A DNA stretch of 64,000 nucleotides from Anaerolineae bacterium. GTDB taxonomy: Bacteria > Chloroflexota > Anaerolineae > Aggregatilineales > Phototrophicaceae. This document shows, piece after piece, positions 16,678 through 24,635 of this stretch. Numbering within the stretch: position 1 is the stretch's first letter; every line of letters starts with the position of its first letter. The notes below the pieces were generated by a model. The model did not search any database. It was given only the letters and a program-made list of their open reading frames with translations, and had not been told where the DNA came from. Made by a program: the position numbers and the translations under genes. The DNA lies in contig JALHQT010000006.1 of the NCBI GenBank assembly GCA_022841825.1, positions 1 to 64,000 of the forward strand, given 5' to 3'.

Positions 16678-18198
16678 CTAACGCCGTCTTTTCTCCGTCT
16701 TTCCCAGCGCGACCGCGCCCGTCTGACCATTGACCAGGGCGGCACGGCGGTCGCCATCGCGTTCTTTCATCGTCACGACAAAAACCGGCAGCAGCAGCAG
16801 ACTAAACGACATGCTCTGAACGTGCGCAAAAACGCTCACAGATCCCTTACGCTCTGTGTCGGGGAGCTGGTGCTTGTCGCGCATCGTCTGGGATGCGCGT
16901 GAACGGGCGCTGAGAGACGCCGCATCAAAATCGACATCGTAAAGCGAGGCGGGCTGCTTCGCCAACAAACCCGGTTCATAGGGCTGTACACGACTGAAGT
17001 CATAACCCGTGATGCGCTCCATCAAGTCTTCGTCCAGCTCCCTGATCCCCTGAATCGGCAGGTTAAACAGCGCATCGCTGAACGTTTCCTCACGGGGCTG
17101 AACAGGCTGCCCCCCGAAACGCCCAATCTGATCCATGCGGACATCAACCACGGTGCGCCGCAGGTTGACGATGACGTCGAAGACCCAGAACGGCACGTAG
17201 ATGGCGTCGATGATCGCGCTGCTGACACGGTTGTCGTCGAGCATTCCTGCCAGCTTTTCCAACGGGGCATCGAGCGCGCGCTTGAGCGCAGCGACGACGA
17301 AGCGTTCATCAACAGCGAATTGAATCAATCCGTCCGGCTGGATGAACGACCCTATGGCATCCGTCTCGATCACCTGGTTCGAACCGCAGAACGGGCATTC
17401 CATCGACAGCGTGGTCGCCGGGATGGTGCGTTCCGCGCCACACTCATTACAGTGCAGCAGACGCTCTCCGATCACCCAGCGAACAGGCTCCGCCTTGCGC
17501 GCGATCAGCGCTGCGCCGAGCGAACGCCCGCCAACCTCTGCGCGCTCGCGTGCCGCCGCGACATGCCCACAAAAGCGGCAGGTCGTACGCCCAGTATCAT
17601 CGTCCACAGTCATATGCCCGCTGCACACTGGGCACAGCAGCGCGACCGACTGTGCCGCGACTGGCGCATCCGCAGTCCGCACGTCTGGCGCATCGCCGCG
17701 CGCCGCCCGCGCGGCACCTTCCGCCGAAAGCTCGCCGCGCATCAGCATCCACAGGCGGAGCGCCTCGGCGTTGCCAGGATCGTACGCCAGCGCGGCATCG
17801 AGATGCTCACGCTGCACTGCCGGATCGGAACTCAGGCGCGCAATCGCCATGTGCGCGTCGACAAACTCCGGCTCTATGCCCAGTGCGTCGAAAAAGTGAT
17901 CCAGCGCCTGAACAACTGCCCCGCGCGCCGCCGCCGCCACACCATCCTGATACAACGAGCGCGCCCGCAGCGTCAGGTCACCGCGATAGGTGATCTGCAT
18001 CGGAAGCTCAACCGGGCTGCTCACGTCCGCGTCCTCGCCCCCCAGATCGGCAAACGCGAAGACTTCGGCTTGGGGCGCGGCATCCAGTTGTGTGATGCCG
18101 GGGATGAAGCCGCACTGACCGCACATCAGCAGTCCGCTGCGTCCGCTTTTCTGGATCGCTTCGCCGCAGCGCGGGCAGGTATTGGGCAGCGTATACAT
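16678..18198 (-). CDS. Multi-zinc-ribbon protein with helical repeat segment
   Basis: A 506-residue protein with three Cys4 zinc ribbons: TCPRCGEA...CGQCG at residues 8-33, LCPVCSGH...CRFCGH near 190-212, and LHCNECGAE...CPFCGS near 250-275. Between the first and second lies a helical, TPR-like stretch (ARSLYQDGVAAAARGAVVQALDHFFDAL). The C-terminal half (VPFWVFDVIVNLRRTVVDVRMDQ; then LLLLPVFVVTMK and ALVNGQTGAVALGK) resembles the TFIIB-type zinc-ribbon proteins common in Firmicutes and Chloroflexi, whose function is unknown. It may bind nucleic acid or scaffold at the membrane. It starts divergently from the intergenic repeat at 18282. Confidence 0.78.
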   Translation of the reverse strand: MYTLPNTCPRCGEAIQKSGRSGLLMCGQCGFIPGITQLDAAPQAEVFAFADLGGEDADVSSPVELPMQITYRGDLTLRARSLYQDGVAAAARGAVVQALDHFFDALGIEPEFVDAHMAIARLSSDPAVQREHLDAALAYDPGNAEALRLWMLMRGELSAEGAARAARGDAPDVRTADAPVAAQSVALLCPVCSGHMTVDDDTGRTTCRFCGHVAAARERAEVGGRSLGAALIARKAEPVRWVIGERLLHCNECGAERTIPATTLSMECPFCGSNQVIETDAIGSFIQPDGLIQFAVDERFVVAALKRALDAPLEKLAGMLDDNRVSSAIIDAIYVPFWVFDVIVNLRRTVVDVRMDQIGRFGGQPVQPREETFSDALFNLPIQGIRELDEDLMERITGYDFSRVQPYEPGLLAKQPASLYDVDFDAASLSARSRASQTMRDKHQLPDTERKGSVSVFAHVQSMSFSLLLLPVFVVTMKERDGDRRAALVNGQTGAVALGKTEKRRR

Positions 18199-18281
18199 CG
18201 TGCATCCATCCTGGGATGAGTCGGGTCAACTGATTTCAGTATAGGTGCGAAAAGGACATGGGAATGATGAGGATCGGCAGC

Positions 18282-18354
18282 TTGAACCGCGACGGCGCGA
18301 AGAGCGCGAAGAACCCATACCAGGTCTTCGCGCCCATTGTGCCTTCGCGGTCGC
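18282..18354. repeat. CTTCGCG/CGCGAAG inverted repeat (family also at 39683 and 59181)
   Basis: Left arm TTGAACCGCGACGGCGCGAA and right arm TTCGCGCCCATTGTGCCTTC followed by GCGGTC pair imperfectly around ACCCATACCAGG. The same TTGAACCGC-AAAGRCGCGAAG unit occurs as a hairpin at 59181-59272 and as a single arm at 39683-39723. The element fills the 197-base gap between two minus-strand genes; no coding sequence is supported there. Confidence 0.65.
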
Positions 18355-18395
18355 TACCTGTTCTTCTGAGGCAGGAGGTGCCCTCGCAGTGATGC

Positions 18396-18866
18396 CTATC
18401 CCTGGATCATGCGCGGAAGCAGCGCTTCCATCAGGGCAACCGTTTCGTCGATTGAGTTGAAATCGTCGCCATAAGACAGCACGTTCAACTGCGGATCGTA
18501 ACTCCAGAAGCCCGCTGTGTCGTAAAGGTAGCGGATATACGTGTAAGCGATGCCCAGGACGACGCGCACCAGCGTATCGACCGTGTAAGGGAAAAACAGG
18601 ATGACCCCGCGATCATGCACATGCAGCGTCAGGTCGAGCTGCGGCATCGGGAATTGCAGCTCGACATCTTCGCCATGCCCAGGCGTGGCGATCAACGTCG
18701 GGTCGAACTGGAGCAGCATCCGCGCCAACGGGCGCGGTTTGACGCGGCGCACGGGCCAGTACGGTTCTGGGGCATCCGTGCGCTGCCCGTGCTGGAACAG
18801 CCACTCCATCATCGCCGGGGTCAGCCGCCCCGTCTTAGGCACATAAAGATGCATTTCGTACCGCAT
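18396..18866 (-). CDS. Hypothetical protein
   Basis: A 156-residue protein without a family I recognise. It starts MRYEMHLYVPKTGRL and contains alternating strands (LTLHVHDRGVILFFPYTVD) followed by helices (LVRVVLGIAYTYIRYLYDTAGF) and an acidic end (SIDETVALMEALLPRM). The layout, with beta-hairpins then a helix rich in aromatics, suggests a small globular cytoplasmic domain. It lies 8 bases downstream of the lipoprotein gene on the same strand, so the two are probably co-expressed. Confidence 0.7.
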   Translation of the reverse strand: MRYEMHLYVPKTGRLTPAMMEWLFQHGQRTDAPEPYWPVRRVKPRPLARMLLQFDPTLIATPGHGEDVELQFPMPQLDLTLHVHDRGVILFFPYTVDTLVRVVLGIAYTYIRYLYDTAGFWSYDPQLNVLSYGDDFNSIDETVALMEALLPRMIQG

Positions 18867-18874
18867 AGTCCGGC

Positions 18875-19753
18875 TTAGGGGGTGCCCGCCGCGAAGACCG
18901 TGAGATTATCGAACTCGATGGTCACGCCGAGGCGATTAGCAGCGCTTGCCACCAACCCGACCTGCCCCTCACGATACGTCGCATCGATCACCTGCGCGAC
19001 CTGCTGCCCGTTGATCGAAAACGCAAGGTAATCGCCAACACACGTCGCGCGCAGGGTATTGCGTTCGCGCCCCTGGTTGACGACAGCGCTCGTCGTCCAA
19101 TCGACCAATGGCGTCAGCGCCCGACCGCGCGCCACGAAGATGCCATATGCGCCCGTGCCCTGCACGAGGAACAGATAGCCATCGCCGCCGCCAAAGGTAG
19201 GCTCTTCGGTCGCGTCGCTCGCCGCGTCCGGTGTCTCTGCCGTCGCTTCCTCGGTTGCTTCCTCGGTTGCCGATTCGGTAGCCTCAGCAGTGGCATCCGC
19301 TGCCTCTGGGTCTGCGGTCGCTGCTTCTGGTGAAGCGGTCACCGCTTCATCAGACGGCGCGGCTTCGGCGGTGGCTATGTCTTCGGCGTTGGCATCGTCG
19401 AGCGATTGCCCGACCGTCCCGCGCACCCGGCACATCACGCCATAGGCGTTTTCGTTGCGTTCAGTCGTCTGAGTCGCCTCGACCTGAACGATGGAATCGC
19501 CGTAGGTATCGCCCCACTGCCCCCACCAAAGTTCGCCATTCCCCTGCCGCACATCAATGCGATACACCCCGTCACGCACACGCAGGGTTGCATCGTCATA
19601 GCCACCCTCTTCAAAAGTCCCAGACTCTGAAAAGCTGTATTCTGCCGCCACATCACCCTGTGTCACCGTTCGCAGCGGCGCAGCCGGTTGGCACGCCGCC
19701 AGTAAAACGCCAGCCATGACCAGCGCTGCAATCCGACCCCACATCATCGACAT
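18875..19753 (-). CDS. Lipoprotein with jelly-roll domain split by an acidic linker
   Basis: A 292-residue lipoprotein: signal RIAALVMAGVLLAAC with the lipid-anchored Cys near residue 20. The rest looks like one concanavalin/LamG-type jelly roll in two halves. The first half (TVTQGDVAAEYSFSESGTF through YGDSIVQVEATQT and NAYGVMCRVRG) and the second half (GYLFLVQGTGAYGIFVARGR through LAFSINGQQVAQV and VGLVASAANRLGVTIEFDNL) are separated by about 75 residues made almost only of Ala, Glu, Thr, Ser, Asp and Pro. That loop replaces a normal strand turn. The likely role is ligand binding at the cell surface. GAAGGG precedes the ATG at 19753. Confidence 0.82.
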   Translation of the reverse strand: MSMMWGRIAALVMAGVLLAACQPAAPLRTVTQGDVAAEYSFSESGTFEEGGYDDATLRVRDGVYRIDVRQGNGELWWGQWGDTYGDSIVQVEATQTTERNENAYGVMCRVRGTVGQSLDDANAEDIATAEAAPSDEAVTASPEAATADPEAADATAEATESATEEATEEATAETPDAASDATEEPTFGGGDGYLFLVQGTGAYGIFVARGRALTPLVDWTTSAVVNQGRERNTLRATCVGDYLAFSINGQQVAQVIDATYREGQVGLVASAANRLGVTIEFDNLTVFAAGTP

Positions 19754-19926
19754 TACACCCTTCAAGAAGCGCGCACGATGATTGACTCTACCACACACCA
19801 ACCTAATCGGGATGAATACGCGCTTAACGCATGACATCACAACAGACGTAGGGATGCTGCGCACGAGGCTATCGGGCAAATCGTGATAAAATCAACTCGT
19901 TCGCTGCTGACAAGGACAATTCTTTT

Positions 19927-21159
19927 ATGTCTACGGATCAAGCATTTCAAGCGCAGGCACTCGTCCAGGATGATCTGCTGACGAAGTCAAACGTCGTCGG
20001 CGTCGCGGTTGGCTTCAAAGAGTCAGAAGGTGTCGTGACCGACGAAATCTCTGTCGTCGTCCTTGTCGAACAGAAGAAACCGCTGGCAGCGCTAACGCCG
20101 GCGGACATCGTCCCCAAAGAGATCGACGGGATGCGCACCGATGTCGTCGAAGTCGGCGTTCTGCGCGCCTTCCAGGGCGGGCGCGCACGCTATCGCCCGG
20201 TCATCCCCAGTGGAGTCAGTATCGGGCACTTTCAGGTTACGGCGGGCACGCTCGGCGCGGTCGTCCGCGATAAAAACACTGGCGAGCGGCTCCTGCTCTC
20301 CAACAATCACGTCTTTGCCAACAGCAACGATGCCCAGATCGGCGATGTGATCTTACAGCCTGCTGCGATGGACGGCGGGCAGAACCCGGCAGATCTTGTC
20401 GCGCGGCTCGAACGCTACGTGCGTCTGCGCTACATCGACGACACAGACAATGGCGGCGATATCCTGGTCGGAGGCACCCCGCCGCCCACGCCACCGCCGC
20501 CCCTGCCGCCGACTCCCATTCCCCCGCCACCGCTGCCGCCTTCGCCGCTTCCACCGCCGCCCGCACCGCCCCCACCGACACAACCACCTACCTCTGGGAA
20601 CGGCGGCTGCCTGGAACTGATCGTTCAGTTCGTCAACGCGCTGGCGGCGATCTCCGGTTCGCAGCGCCGCGTCACCACCCAATCGCTGGTGCAGGCGGCA
20701 AGCGCGCAGAATGTCGTCATCGCCCCGGCACCGACGATCATCACCGCGCGTGCGCAAGCCGCCCCGGATAATCTGGTCGATTGTGCGTTGGCGCGCCCGC
20801 TTGACGCGGCGATGTTCAGCGATGACATTCGGAACATCGGCATGATCAGCGGGACGAAACCGGCGACCCTGGGAATGCGCGTGCGCAAAAGCGGGCGCAC
20901 GACCGAATTCACGGAAGCGGGCGTCACGCTGCTCAACGCAACCGTCAACATCTCGTACAACACAATTGCGGGCGTCAGAACAGCGCGCTTTGTCGGGCAG
21001 GTCATCACCAATTCAATGAGTCAGGGGGGCGATTCCGGTTCGCTGGTCGTCGATGCCAGCGACAACCGCGCCGTTGGGCTGTTGTTTGCGGGGTCGAATC
21101 TGGCGACCATCTTCAATCCGATTGATAACGTATTGCGGATTCTGAACGTCACGTTCTAG
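19927..21159 (+). CDS. Trypsin-like serine protease with N-terminal domain and polyproline linker
   Basis: A 410-residue serine protease of the chymotrypsin fold. Residues about 10-75 form a small N-terminal domain (NVVGVAVGFKESEGVVTDE, then VVVLVEQKKPLAALTPADIV). The triad is His128 in SNNHVFA, Asp285 in DNLVDCALARPLD and Ser370 in GGDSGSLVVD. Between His and Asp is a segment of about 45 residues that is mainly proline (residues about 182-225), then a region with paired hydrophobic helices. No signal peptide is visible. Bacterial relatives of the Nal1-like type are often uncharacterised. The gene directly downstream encodes a free copy of the N-terminal domain. Confidence 0.85.
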   Translation: MSTDQAFQAQALVQDDLLTKSNVVGVAVGFKESEGVVTDEISVVVLVEQKKPLAALTPADIVPKEIDGMRTDVVEVGVLRAFQGGRARYRPVIPSGVSIGHFQVTAGTLGAVVRDKNTGERLLLSNNHVFANSNDAQIGDVILQPAAMDGGQNPADLVARLERYVRLRYIDDTDNGGDILVGGTPPPTPPPPLPPTPIPPPPLPPSPLPPPPAPPPPTQPPTSGNGGCLELIVQFVNALAAISGSQRRVTTQSLVQAASAQNVVIAPAPTIITARAQAAPDNLVDCALARPLDAAMFSDDIRNIGMISGTKPATLGMRVRKSGRTTEFTEAGVTLLNATVNISYNTIAGVRTARFVGQVITNSMSQGGDSGSLVVDASDNRAVGLLFAGSNLATIFNPIDNVLRILNVTF

Positions 21160-21171
21160 GAGAAGCCTCGT

Positions 21172-21486
21172 ATGAGTCCTTCACAACCGACGGAAACCCC
21201 GAACGATTCCATCATGCAGCATGTCGAGTACGTGCAGCATCGCTACGAGAATTATCTTCTGAGCAAGCCGCATGTCATCGGCGTCGGCGTTGGCTATGCC
21301 TGCTGCCGAGGGGAGACGACGCCGGAACTGGCGGTGGTCGTCATGGTCGATCAAAAGCTGCCCAATGAAGCGCTGGCTCCGGCAGACCGCCTGCCATCAC
21401 GCCTGGAGGGTGTGCGGGTAGACGTGCAGGAAATGGGTCAGTTCAGCGCGCAGAGCGGGGCAATCGGAGACCAGCCGTCAGCTTGA
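21172..21486 (+). CDS. Stand-alone copy of the protease N-terminal domain
   Basis: A 104-residue protein whose core (HVIGVGVGYACCRGETTPE, then AVVVMVDQKLPNEALAPAD and LEGVRVDVQEMGQF) matches residues about 18-75 of the serine protease encoded 12 bases upstream (NVVGVAVGFKE...VVVLVEQKKPLAALTPAD...IDGMRTDVVEVGVL). It differs by having a Cys-Cys pair. It has no protease domain. Tight spacing and an AGGAG site indicate one operon. It could be an inhibitor, chaperone or targeting partner for the protease; this is inference from gene order only. Confidence 0.8.
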   Translation: MSPSQPTETPNDSIMQHVEYVQHRYENYLLSKPHVIGVGVGYACCRGETTPELAVVVMVDQKLPNEALAPADRLPSRLEGVRVDVQEMGQFSAQSGAIGDQPSA

Positions 21487-21565
21487 GCGGCTCGCAAAGA
21501 CGGGCGAAATAGGTTAAAGTTCCGCTTTGGATTAGAAAACGCCCAGTTGAGGAGCGATCCTAGCG

Positions 21566-22807
21566 ATGAAGCGATTGCCCTTTTCGCCCAAACTGAGCAC
21601 ACGCAAGCTGCTTTATTGGTGCTGCCTTCCGCTGCTTCTGGTCGGCTGTAACCTCAATCAATCGCCTGTGGGCGAGGAAATCGCAGCGATCAGCGGTGCT
21701 CCCGTGGTGCGGATCATTTCACCACAACCGAACGCCATTTACCGCGAAGGCGTCAGCGTGCCGATCCAGGCGCAGATCAGCAACGCAGGCTCAGACATTC
21801 AGCGTGTCGAACTGCTGATCGATGGTGCGGTTGCCCGCACTTTTGACGCACCGAACGACGCGGGCGCGCCTGCTTTCAGCGTGACGGATACGTGGACAGC
21901 GACAGGTCCGGGTCCGCATAGCATTGACGTCCTGGCGTTCCGCGCCGATGAATCGAGCAGCGCGCCCGCCGCTGTCAGCGTCACCGTCGTCTCGGAAGCA
22001 GCGCTCCAGACAGAAGAACCCTCGCCGACTTCGGCACAGCCCGCCGGAGCGACCCAGGTGCGCGCCACCAGCGCCCAATCACAAGCGCAGCCCACCAACA
22101 CGACCGCGCCGGCAGCGCCTGCCGCCACCGCGACTTCGAGCCGACCGACGGTGACAACGCGACAGGGCATCAACGTCCGCAGCGGTCCCGGCACAAACTT
22201 CAACCCACCCATCGGCAGCCTGGCAGCAAACACGACCGTTGACCTGCTGGCGCGCAATCTGGCGGGGGACTGGTACAAGATTCGGTATTACAACGGCGAA
22301 GGTTGGGTCTTTAGCGGTCTGGTCGATGTCAGCGGCAACATCACCAACCTGCCATCGGAGGCAGGTCCGCCCACGCCGCTGCCGCCGACCCCTGTGCCCG
22401 TGCTGCCCACCGTCCCGGCTGCCACACCGGTTCCGACGTCGAATGCCAATCTGGTCGCGGGCAACTGGCGCTTCGACCCGGCAGGCGACCCGACCTGCGG
22501 ACAAACCTTTAACATCTTCTTCGACGTTGCCAACCTGGGCAGCACCGCGACGACCGTCAGCGGCACCGTCCTGGTGGTCGATACCTGGAACGGTACGGAG
22601 CAGGGTCGCACGACCGGCGGCTTCGGCATCATACAGCCGGGGCAAACGGTGAATGTGGGTCCCATCCCATTCACCATCAGCACCAACTACAACGCAGGAC
22701 ATACCATCCGCCTGACGATCAATGCGGACAACGCGGTGCCAGAATCGACCAGCGGCGACAACGTCCGCGAGATCAATTACACCTTACAGCGAGGAAGCTG
22801 CCCATAA
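21566..22807 (+). CDS. Lipoprotein with Ig-like, SH3b and CARDB-like domains
   Basis: A 413-residue lipoprotein with signal KLLYWCCLPLLLVGC (anchored Cys near residue 28). Domain order: an Ig-like beta-sandwich (VVRIISPQPNAIYREG to PHSIDVLAFRADES, about residues 48-140), a Pro/Thr/Ala linker, an SH3b domain (QGINVRSGPGTNFNPPIGSL to GDWYKIRYYNGEGWVFSGLV, about 197-255), a second Pro-rich linker, and a C-terminal CARDB-like domain (PTCGQTFNIFFDVANLGSTA to SGDNVREINYTL). Such modular proteins bind cell-surface polymers. A strong hairpin at 22827-22859 follows the stop. Confidence 0.87.
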   Translation: MKRLPFSPKLSTRKLLYWCCLPLLLVGCNLNQSPVGEEIAAISGAPVVRIISPQPNAIYREGVSVPIQAQISNAGSDIQRVELLIDGAVARTFDAPNDAGAPAFSVTDTWTATGPGPHSIDVLAFRADESSSAPAAVSVTVVSEAALQTEEPSPTSAQPAGATQVRATSAQSQAQPTNTTAPAAPAATATSSRPTVTTRQGINVRSGPGTNFNPPIGSLAANTTVDLLARNLAGDWYKIRYYNGEGWVFSGLVDVSGNITNLPSEAGPPTPLPPTPVPVLPTVPAATPVPTSNANLVAGNWRFDPAGDPTCGQTFNIFFDVANLGSTATTVSGTVLVVDTWNGTEQGRTTGGFGIIQPGQTVNVGPIPFTISTNYNAGHTIRLTINADNAVPESTSGDNVREINYTLQRGSCP

Positions 22808-22826
22808 CGTTTGCTTTATCCCCCAC

Positions 22827-22859
22827 TGGCGAGCCATACGATCTTCGTGTGGCTCGCCA
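22827..22859. terminator. 14-bp hairpin overlapping the next gene's apparent start
   Basis: TGGCGAGCCATACG (22827-22840) pairs with CGTGTGGCTCGCCA (22846-22859), with only one T-G wobble, around loop ATCTT. It lies 20 bases after the lipoprotein stop, as a terminator would, but it also contains the GTG at 22849 that is the first usable start of the MutS-like gene. It could therefore end transcription, or mask that start codon in the mRNA. There is no T-run directly after it. Confidence 0.5.
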
Positions 22860-24633
22860 CACGCTGCTTTCGCGCCACATCGACCGGATTTCTGCACGCA
22901 GCAATCAACTGGCGACCGCCGAGCAGATCATCAGCAATGCGCGGCTGATCGCGGTCATCATGGGTGCTCTGCTGGCGTCGTTCTTCTTCGCCAGCTCGCC
23001 CGCCGCGAGTGCCGTCTGCATCGTCGTCACTATCGTGGTATTCGCCGCGCTCGTTCGCTGGCACAACCGCGTGCGACAGCGGCTGGGACGCGCACGCGCC
23101 TGGATGGTGATCAAGCGCACGAACTGCGCCCGTATAACGCAGGACTGGGCGAATATCCGGCAACCTCCCGAATTCCCGATCGTTTCCGATCACCCTTTTG
23201 AGACAGATTTCGACATCAGCGGCGCGCGCTCACTCCATCACCTGCTCGATACCACATCCAGCCGTCAGGGCAGCGCGCGACTGCGCGATATGCTGCTTTA
23301 CCCGCTGACCAGTACGGATGCGATTCACGCACGTCAGAGTCTGCTCGCCGAGCTTTCGCCGCTCTGGTGCGACCGCCTGGCGCTGAACGGCGGTGGCGCA
23401 GCAGTTGGCGAGCGCCCTCGCGATACCCAGCGCATTGTGGACTGGCTGGAAAGCACCGACCTCACGCGCGTCTCCGGGCGCTTCGTGGCGCTGCTCGGCG
23501 CACTGTGTCTTCTATCCGCACTCCTGTGGGTACTCAATCAGCTTGGGCTGCTGCCGCCGCTTTATGCCTTCAGTTTCGGCGCATATGCGGTGCTTTCGTT
23601 TACGAAGGCGAAAGCGGCGCAGTCGCTTTGGTCGACGGCGATGGGGCAGCATGACATCTATTCCGCCCTCAGCAGCGTCTTCGCCTTCCTCGAACACACG
23701 AAAACAGCCCACAAGCCAGGGCTGCATGCCATGCTCGCGCCGTTCAAAGGCGATGAGCGCCCTTCGCGGCTGCTGCGCAAGCTGCTCGGTGTGATCGCGG
23801 CGGGCGGTTTGCAGGCAAATCCGATCCTGTGGATGTTCACCAATGTCATCATGCCCTGGGACTTGTACCATGCGTATCGCCTGGCACGTCTGCGCGATGA
23901 GTATCGCCAGCGCCTGCCCGGCTGGCTGCGCGTGTGGCACGAACTGGAAGCAATGGCGGCGCTGCGCATCTTCGCCCACCTCAACCCGGACTATGTGCAG
24001 CCGACCATTACGGAAGGCGGCGGATTACAAGCGACGCAAATCGGGCATCCGCTGATCGATCCCGACACACGTGTATGCAACGACTTCCGCCTGGATCAGA
24101 CTGGGCAGGTTGTGCTCATCACTGGCTCGAATATGTCGGGCAAGAGTGCCTTCCTGCGCACGCTCGGCAGCAATCTTGTGCTGGCGCAGGCGGGCGCGGT
24201 CGTCTGCGCACAGTTGCTGGAGGTGCAGCCCTTGCGCCTCTACGCCTGCATCCGCATCAACGACTCGCTGGCAGAAGGTTACTCGTATTTCTATGCAGAG
24301 GTGCGCAGGCTGCGGCAGATTCTGGACGCTCTCAAGGCGGACGAAGCGGTGCCGCTCTTTTATCTGATCGACGAAATCTTCAAGGGCACCAACAACCGCG
24401 AGCGTTTACAGGGGAGCCGTGCCTACATTCAGGCGCTGATGGGCAGGCACGGCATGGGGCTGATCTCGACCCACGACCTGGAACTCGCCAGCATCGCGGG
24501 TCTGCTCAACTATCACTTTACCGACAACATTTCCGACGACGGATTGGCGTTCGACTACCAGTTGCGCCCCGGAGTCTCGCCATCCACCAACGCCCTGCGC
24601 ATCATGGCGCGCGAAGGGCTGCCTATCGAGTAG
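22849..24633 (+). CDS. Membrane-associated MutS-like ATPase
   Basis: A 594-residue protein with the C-terminal ATPase of the MutS family: Walker A GSNMSGKSAFLRTLG (residues 426-440), Walker B FYLIDEIFKGTNNRER and the trans-acting region MGLISTHDLELASIAG. The clamp and lever parts are partly present, but the N-terminal mismatch-binding domain is replaced by hydrophobic helices (LIAVIMGALLASFFFASSPA and AVCIVVTIVVFAALVRW) and another pair near residue 220 (FVALLGALCLLSALLWVLNQ). This is a known but uncharacterised branch of MutS-like proteins, so mismatch repair should not be assumed. The start is uncertain: GTG at 22849 lies in a hairpin. Confidence 0.85.
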   Translation: MARHTLLSRHIDRISARSNQLATAEQIISNARLIAVIMGALLASFFFASSPAASAVCIVVTIVVFAALVRWHNRVRQRLGRARAWMVIKRTNCARITQDWANIRQPPEFPIVSDHPFETDFDISGARSLHHLLDTTSSRQGSARLRDMLLYPLTSTDAIHARQSLLAELSPLWCDRLALNGGGAAVGERPRDTQRIVDWLESTDLTRVSGRFVALLGALCLLSALLWVLNQLGLLPPLYAFSFGAYAVLSFTKAKAAQSLWSTAMGQHDIYSALSSVFAFLEHTKTAHKPGLHAMLAPFKGDERPSRLLRKLLGVIAAGGLQANPILWMFTNVIMPWDLYHAYRLARLRDEYRQRLPGWLRVWHELEAMAALRIFAHLNPDYVQPTITEGGGLQATQIGHPLIDPDTRVCNDFRLDQTGQVVLITGSNMSGKSAFLRTLGSNLVLAQAGAVVCAQLLEVQPLRLYACIRINDSLAEGYSYFYAEVRRLRQILDALKADEAVPLFYLIDEIFKGTNNRERLQGSRAYIQALMGRHGMGLISTHDLELASIAGLLNYHFTDNISDDGLAFDYQLRPGVSPSTNALRIMAREGLPIE

Positions 24634-24635
24634 CC

